Positions 58,471-64,000 of a stretch of 64,000 nucleotides of DNA are shown in pieces. Numbering within the stretch: position 1 is the first letter of the stretch; the number at the start of each line of letters is the position of its first letter. Location: the NCBI GenBank assembly GCA_948470475.1, contig OX419343.1:13642914-13706913 (forward strand), written 5' to 3'. Source of the stretch: Galaxea fascicularis. Lineage: Eukaryota; Cnidaria; Anthozoa; Scleractinia; Euphylliidae. A program made the position numbers and the translations under genes. The notes below the pieces were generated by a model that had not been told where the DNA came from, made no database searches, and was given only the letters and a program-made list of their open reading frames with translations.

Positions 58471-58861
58471 AAAAAAACCTCTTTTTTTCTAGCAAAATCT
58501 GCAAGGCGGCTAAAAACATAACTTTTGCGAGGAGGCTATTGGAATAGGTACACTGTTTTAGGAGATTCTGTTTCAATTTAGCATGTCTTTACAATAACAT
58601 TTCTCTTCTAACAGATCTACAAAAAGCTATAATATAGTAATTATTTGTCACTGGGTTACTAGTTATTTTTGATAACGAGTAGTCCCTCTTTCACTCAGTC
58701 CAACAAGCGTAAACCTACCGGCCAGTGAAGAAAACATGAGAAAATAACTGCACGCAGGATTTCGCGGTCATTTTTTTTCTTGCGGTTTTCCTTCGCGTCA
58801 CGCAAGACGGACTAAGCGAAAAGGAAGTACTCATAGTCTATCTCGTCATACAATGACAGTC

Positions 58862-58867
58862 TTTATT
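58862..58867 (-). promoter_or_regulatory. PolyA signal of the fibrinogen-like gene
   Basis: AATAAA on the minus strand about 60 bp past the stop codon at 58929. It is the nearest canonical hexamer in the right orientation. Confidence 0.6.
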
Positions 58868-58928
58868 GGACTTTAACTTAGTCATGCAAACGACATGGCC
58901 TGTAAAACAGTCATTCTGCAACTGAAGT

Positions 58929-60597
58929 TCAGTGTTCTTCTAAGTATCCGCCAAACCACCACTGTGTTGTGAGGGAGTCATATTGAGAACAACGGAATTC
59001 TGAGCTCAGTCCATCTGCATAGTAACCGAAGAAGTCCGCTTTTGGGCCTCCTATGGGACGATATTCACAGCCGCCATCACTAAAGCTGTCGATGTGAGGA
59101 AAGTAGGTGCCAGAGGACTGAAAAAATGCAACTGTAGTGCCACGTCCACCAACATTCCCAAGAATGTTTACATACTCTACAGGTTGGCAAGTAGGTGAAC
59201 CTTCATAATTCATGATGTTGAAGTCGCTGAATTTTCCCCTGACGTAATCTTGGTAATCGATATTTGTCGTGTATTGGTGGACGTTGCAGGTTGCTCGCCA
59301 GTGGGTGGAATGTTCCTGGATGCTAATCATTCGATTAAAAGTCTGGCGGTAGATCTGAAAGTTTGGATTGTCCTCGTTGATGGGTGCATCTTCAGTAAAT
59401 GCCTTGTTTCTAAAACAAGGCGACTCCTTGTATTTTGCAGTCACCCAGGACACGACCAGAGTCCAAGCTGAGCCCGGCTCGATTGAGAGGTCACAAAACG
59501 CCGTGTAAACCTGGTCGTCAACATCGTCGTAAAGCGGGTAGAAGCCATTTTTAAGGATTCCCCGCTTAAGGTACTCCAAACAAGATCGGGGAATGTATCC
59601 TTCCATTGTCGAGTTTGTGTTGTTGAGAGACTGAAATTAAGAAATTTTAGTGTTTGTGTAAATTGCTGTAACATAATATTTGTGATGACGTAATCAAATT
59701 ATTAAGAAGCACGTGAGTAATGTATATATGGGGAGTGTGTTAGGGTCCGATTACATGGCGAATTTCAGCCCGGTCAACCGGGCTGAAATTTTGTTGCAAT
59801 TACATGATGAACTTCAGCCCGGGCTGAAATATTAGTCTCGGCACCAAATATGAAATTTGGCGCGAAGAGTCTCGGGAAAATCAGGCAGCCATGTTATTTC
59901 CTGCTTTTCAGCCCGGGCTGAAATTTCTTTTCGATTACATGAGATTTTTTCAGCCCAGGGCGCAGTTCAGCCCGGGCTGAAAAAATCTCCATGTAATCGA
60001 CGATTTGATTTTCAGAGGATTTGTTTCAGAAGCCGGGTTGAAATTTCAGCCCGGGCTGAAATTCGCCATGTAATCGGGCCCTTAGAGAATAACACAGTTG
60101 CAATGCGGATTCCGTGTGGTTCACTGACTCCTTTACAAGTTACTTACAAGATACTAAAGAAATGACACGATAATTTTGAAAACCGAAACAGGATCCAAAA
60201 TTACTTGTATGGACCGTCACACGTTCGCATGTTTACAGTTTGGTAATTTACCGTGATTTGAATCAACATTGACAGGTCGATTCGCGCTAAGTTGTACACG
60301 GTGAATTTAACTGGAAATACGCTCAACTGGGACTCCTCTGTTCCCTGTGCTCTTTGGGGGATATATATGCATGCATGTAAGGACGGCTCTGGGATGTGCA
60401 GTCCCGATTACTTCCGTTCCTAAGATATTCAGTTCAGCAGTATCACAGTTAGCAAAGTTTGGCAGCAAAAAGTGAGGGGTCAGCTTTCAAAGTCAGAAAC
60501 GTGTTTTAAAATGCTTATTTGAACTCACCAGCTTTCCTTCGAAGGTAGGAGAAGCCTTGACGAAAGTTACAAGCATCAGCAAAAGAAGGGATTTCAT
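58929..60597 (-). CDS. Secreted fibrinogen-like domain protein, two exons
   Basis: Exon 1 (60529-60597) encodes MKSLLLLMLVTFVKA, a clean signal peptide, then SPTFEGKL, and ends at donor GCTG|GTGAGT. Exon 2 (58929-59630) follows acceptor TTAATTTCAG in phase 0 and encodes 233 residues to TGA 58929-58931, for 256 in total. The mature protein has CLEYLKRGILKNGFYPLYDD, FCDLS and SAWTLVVSW, which match the start of fibrinogen-related domains (the Y..YCDM..GGWTL pattern). Several Cys residues and an FGYYADGLSSEFRCSQYDSL end follow. Such proteins are secreted and bind carbohydrate or matrix; some are found in coral skeleton matrix. The specific ligand is unknown. The exon 2 ATG (59606) is not the start, because the frame continues upstream to the acceptor. 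No breaks seen. Confidence 0.8.
59743..60081. mobile_element. PIF/Harbinger-like MITE with CAGCCCGGGCTG palindromes
   Basis: Ends GGGTCCGATTACATGGCGAA then TTTCAGCCCGG, and CCGGGCTGAAA then TTCGCCATGTAATCGGGCCC, give ~32-bp inverted repeats with one mismatch. Both sides are flanked by TTA (59740-59742 and 60082-60084), an exact 3-bp duplication. GGG..CCC ends plus TTA duplication is the PIF/Harbinger signature. Four or more TTTCAGCCCGGGCTGAAA palindromes fill the 339 bp. It lies in the intron of the fibrinogen-like gene. Confidence 0.9.
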
Positions 60598-60675
60598 CTT
60601 TGCTTGAAAAAGCTTCAAAAACAACACCACGCTTCCAATGGATTCGCATACGACAGAGTCCGGCTATCTGCGCCA

Positions 60676-60686
60676 CTGCCAGCCTT
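60676..60686 (-). promoter_or_regulatory. TATA-like box of the fibrinogen-like gene
   Basis: TAATAAAAGGC on the minus strand, about 80-90 bp upstream of the ATG at 60597. Transcription starting ~30 bp downstream would give a 5' UTR of about 55 bp. Motif-only call. Confidence 0.3.
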
Positions 60687-60739
60687 TTATTAGCACGCAT
60701 TACCATGACTTCTAAATTTAGTTCAGTCATACGATTTTC

Positions 60740-61390
60740 TGGTCAGGAGATGTTAAGTGTTATCAGCTGATATCTCCTGACTTGAAGGTTACCAATCGTA
60801 ATTGGACAATCGAAATCCGGAAAGGGAATCTCGAACTGATCTGTAGACTGGAGGTAAATCAGTCTAAATAAGGTAGCATTCAGATTGAAAACCGCGTTCG
60901 TTTTCATATTACAGTACAGCTCTTTGTTGTACAGGCTTTTAGTATGCTCCAGGCTTAGGTTTTATACGGTGATGCTGCGAACGATCACATTTGATCATAT
61001 TTGTGCCAATGACAGTGGCATTTTATTCTTTCGTTAAGTCTTAGGTATCTTTAAGCTAGTGCTTGGCATAAGCCATAGTGGCTTTCCTAGACTTCCTCAG
61101 TACCTTTCACATCGATATTTCGTAAACATATCAGTCTATAAATGGTAATAAATGATATGGCATGTAGAGACTTCAACTGATTTCACAGGATTTGAATAAG
61201 ATCGTGTAAATCAGTTGTGCCATGCTTGCAACAAGCAACAAATTCTCGATAACATTTGTCTTCGCCGGTGCTATTCAAGTTGCACAACATAGAGCTACCT
61301 TCAAATTCCAGTGTATGGTCTAATAGAGGATAGGCGCTTTGGACGAATGCACTGAAAATGAAACCATTTCCACAGGGTTCCAGCAGTACC
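60740..61390. other. No recognisable gene
   Basis: Upstream flank of the fibrinogen-like gene, AT-rich. A TATCAGCTGATA palindrome at 60760-60771 is the only short motif noted. Confidence 0.4.
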
Positions 61391-61401
61391 CCAGATCCGT
61401 T

Positions 61402-61759
61402 TATTGATCCTCATTTTCCAATAACACTTCAACTTGTGAAGGCATCAGGCACGCAATCATCTTATCATCTGTGACAAACAATAGATATCTTAAGGAAAGC
61501 ACGTACATTTCTAAGAAAACCATACCCTTGTGACCTCGCGTTAAAAGAAACGAAAAACAAAACTGAGTATGGAGGGGGGATGTTAAACTCACTACAGCTG
61601 ACTTTAATTTGATCAAGACCCAGTGAGATACTGCACATGAAATGAAATGACTGAAACCGAGGAATTGCTAGGAACAAAGACAACAGCAGTTTTTCGAAGC
61701 TCAAGTTTGCATTCTTTACCTTGGTCATAATTCAACTCCCCACCGCCATCCCCAGAAGT
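61402..61759. repeat. ~350-bp direct duplication, copy 1
   Basis: Colinear with 62680-63026: TTTTCCAATAACACTTCAAC, then CGCAATCATCTTATCATCTG, GCACGTACATTTCTAAGAAA, GAGATACTGCACATGAAATG and CCCCACCGCCATCCCCAGAA are shared in order. About 85-90 percent identity by eye with small indels. Neither copy has a conserved open frame. Confidence 0.85.
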
Positions 61760-62675
61760 CTTAAGCTTTGTTTACAAGTAGACTTGTGTTATATCTCCAT
61801 CACAGCAGCAAGTGAAAAAAAAAAGACAGCGTCCATTCAGTTTTCATAGTTAAAAACTGCTTTTTTTGGATTATATATATATCTTACCGACCAAACGCTA
61901 ACGGCCCACTGCGAGAATATCGGCCCAAGGTCTTGACAGTACGTAAGGACCGAGCGCAACGAAGTCCGTACAAAAACGACCTGGGGCCGATGTTCCTCAA
62001 GTAAGGTGCCGAGCACATTTGATTGAAAGGAAATTTATTACACGATTTGGAATGCCGTTAAGAAAACTACCACAAACAAGTACTGGAAAAAAATCGGCTA
62101 TAAGCGCATTATTCTGATTGAGAGCCGACCAGGCGTATACTCGCGTGTGATGTTAAACATAACAGAAGGGAAAGAGAGTTGGAAGAAAATGAACCAGAAA
62201 AATACCAGAGAATTTTCAAGAGAGATCGTGCGGGATCATTCAGGACAGTGTCTGGTCTAATACTTAGAGAATATTGGGCGGCTTACCGCCGGCTTATCTC
62301 CACATATCAATTGTAAATGGCAGCGGTTACACTGTATCATGCAGATTAAATTTTTCCTGTTTACAGATTATGTGTGAAGTGATAAGACGGGTTGCACCTG
62401 TGGAAAGGAAAGTGTATTGTGTAAGACCGTTAGTAACGTAAGGACAAGTATCGCAACCTTTTTCACAGAGAAATGAGCCCGGTGATAAACTGGTGTCATT
62501 AATAGTCGTGATAGTGGGTAGTTTAGCTAGGTACTAGGAACGAGTTTAGTGATACAGTGTTAGGCAGAACTTGTAGGTAGCGGTTGCGTGAGCGATAACA
62601 ACAGGAGAAAAAGGTAAACTATTCATTCTTTTTTTTCCTTTATTTACTCCCCCCCCCCCCCCCCCTATGTGCTCA
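61760..62675. other. Spacer between the duplicated blocks
   Basis: Contains a TA tract (61875-61882) and a short palindromic section near 61900-62000 (ATCGGCCCAAGGTC..GACCTGGGGCCGAT, roughly 14-bp arms) that looks like a small foldback. A C run lies at 62649-62666. No gene seen. Confidence 0.5.
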
Positions 62676-62679
62676 ACTG

Positions 62680-63026
62680 ATCCTTATTTTCCAATAACAC
62701 TTCAACTCGTGCACGCAATCATCTTATCATCTGTGACAAACAATAGATATCTTAAGGAAAGCACGTACATTTCTAAGAAAACCATACCCTTGTGACCTCG
62801 TGGTAAAAGAATTAAACCAAAAACAAAACTGAGTTTGGAGGGAGGATATTAAACTCACTGCAGCTGACTTTGAATTAGTCAACACCCAGTGAGATACTGC
62901 ACATGAAATGACTGAAACCGAGGAATTGCCAGGAACAAAACAACAGCACTTCTTCGAAGACGAAAGTTTACTTTGGATTGTTTATCTCGGTCAGTCATAC
63001 AACTCCCCACCGCCATCCCCAGAATA
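62680..63026. repeat. ~350-bp direct duplication, copy 2
   Basis: Second copy, same orientation, 1.28 kb downstream of copy 1, beginning just after an 18-bp C run. It ends at the same CCCCACCGCCATCCCCAGAA boundary as copy 1. Confidence 0.85.
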
Positions 63027-63278
63027 GTCCGGCGGCATAGCTCTTGAATTGTGCGATTTTTGATACAAGCACCAAACTTTGTAGGATTATGTGTATTCCC
63101 ATACTGATCAATTTCTGATGTAGTGCCAAGCTCAATGTTGTAATTCCAGCTAGATAGAGGTAATTAAATTTTTCACTCATGAGACCCCCCGCGAAGTTCT
63201 TGTCGTCGCTCTTTTTTCGAGAATTAATGCTCGTTTTATTTCAAAACACAGAAATTTATGATCAGATTAAGGCTTTAA

Positions 63279-64000
63279 ATGCCGTTTTTCTCGTTCTTTT
63301 TTACGTTAATAATTTCCTGCGAAAATTTAATAAATTGTATGGACAAACTGGGGTGTTCAGTAGAGTCCCCCAAACCAACAGTTCTCATACTAGACGGTGC
63401 AGTCTGCGTTCAGATGTTGAAACCGCAATTCTGTAAAACCTTTCAGGAATACAGCGAAAAGGTTTTCCTGCCATACATCACAAAGTCTCTAGAAAACGTT
63501 CAGAGAGTAGATTTGGTGTGGGACGAATACATCCCGAACAGCTTGAAAGCATGTACGAGGGAGAAAAGAGGCACTGGTGTAAGAAGGAGAGTTCTCCCAT
63601 CTGTCACAGTACCCCGAAATTGGCAAGACTTCTTACGTTCACATGACAACAAGAAGGAATTGTTCACATTCCTGTAGGAGCAAGCCATGACAATCGTGAT
63701 TGAGGGTAAACAAATCGTAGCTACACATGGAACAAAGGTACTCCGCTCTCCACCTATAACGGTAGGCAAAAATCTGTCACCCTGTTCACATGAAGAAGCG
63801 GACAGAATGATGGTTCATGTAGCCGATGCCGTTGGAAACGGTCACAAGTCAATCATGATTCGAACAGCTGACACTGATGTGGTTGTTTTAGCTGTTGCTG
63901 CTGTTGTAACTCTAAATCTGGAAGAGCTTTGGGTGTCCTATGGGACAGGAAAAAGCCACAAGGTCTTACCCGCACATATCTTTGCTAAGGCTCTTGGTTC
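63279..64000 (+). pseudogene. PIN/FEN-like domain protein, stop-interrupted, runs off window
   Basis: A plus-strand frame open from before the ATG at 63279. TAG at 63675-63677 is the only break, and the same frame stays open to the window edge. Recognisable blocks: TVLILDGAVCVQMLKP, RVDLVWDEYIPNSLK, PRNWQDFLRSHDNKKELFTF, then after the stop HEEADRMMVHVADA and IMIRTADTDVVVLAV followed by LEELWVSYGTGKSHK. The spacing of Asp/Glu motifs (LDG, VWDEY, EEAD, ADTD) resembles FEN1/PIN-fold nucleases of a family widespread and multi-copy in corals, bivalves and fish, probably spread by mobile elements. The true start and 3' end are not visible. The TAG could be a CAG change or a real terminator. Confidence 0.65.

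Noticed and set aside
59250..59471. Plus-strand frame within the fibrinogen-like exon
   Set aside because: Antisense shadow of a well-supported exon with signal peptide and splice sites.

Overview
The window reads as nuclear DNA of an anthozoan cnidarian, most likely a reef coral. The reasons are large introns with GT..AG boundaries, an AT-rich background, tRNA-headed SINEs of a kind I associate with corals, many foldback MITEs, and decayed LINE and reverse-transcriptase copies. I see no bacterial-style operons. Most open frames longer than 60 codons here are chance or transposon-derived. All family calls are by eye.

Layout. 1-13.5 kb: no convincing gene; AT-rich sequence with one old duplication (2.2 and 4.4 kb), a possible promoter-like CCAAT region near 6.9 kb, and short repeats. 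13.5-24.7 kb: a repeat-rich block holding a tRNA-derived element with a foldback, a decayed CR1/L2-like LINE (minus) plus a second LINE tail (plus), a GATCGC-rich MITE, a run of GACCGG palindromes, a foldback at 20.6 kb and a GAAGATTTCCG minisatellite with a hairpin. 25.5-46.3 kb, minus strand: a host gene that I rebuilt from eight short, phase-compatible exons (353 codons), recognised as NHEJ1/XLF (Cernunnos), a non-homologous end-joining factor. Its introns carry two SINEs, a reverse-transcriptase pseudogene (37.8-40.2 kb) and many MITEs, including a 99-bp hairpin element with a perfect 9-bp target duplication at 31.1 kb.

46.3-51.0 kb: the XLF upstream region with a palindrome and CCAAT boxes, two MITEs, and one possible exon of an unknown gene at 48.4 kb. 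51.045-57.522 kb: the most unusual object, a DNA transposon of about 6.5 kb with inverted repeats of about 1.4 kb. Each arm holds a subterminal array of about 22-bp GATCAGTTG units and also the first ~114 codons of the transposase. The left arm continues into a broken DDE (D-D-34-E) integrase-type transposase. The right arm encodes only the N-terminal domain plus a short new tail.

58.9-60.6 kb, minus: a two-exon gene for a secreted fibrinogen-like protein, with a PIF/Harbinger-like MITE in its intron. 61.4-63.0 kb: a ~350-bp direct duplication. 63.3-64.0 kb, plus: an open-ended PIN/FEN-like domain gene interrupted by one in-frame stop, running off the window.
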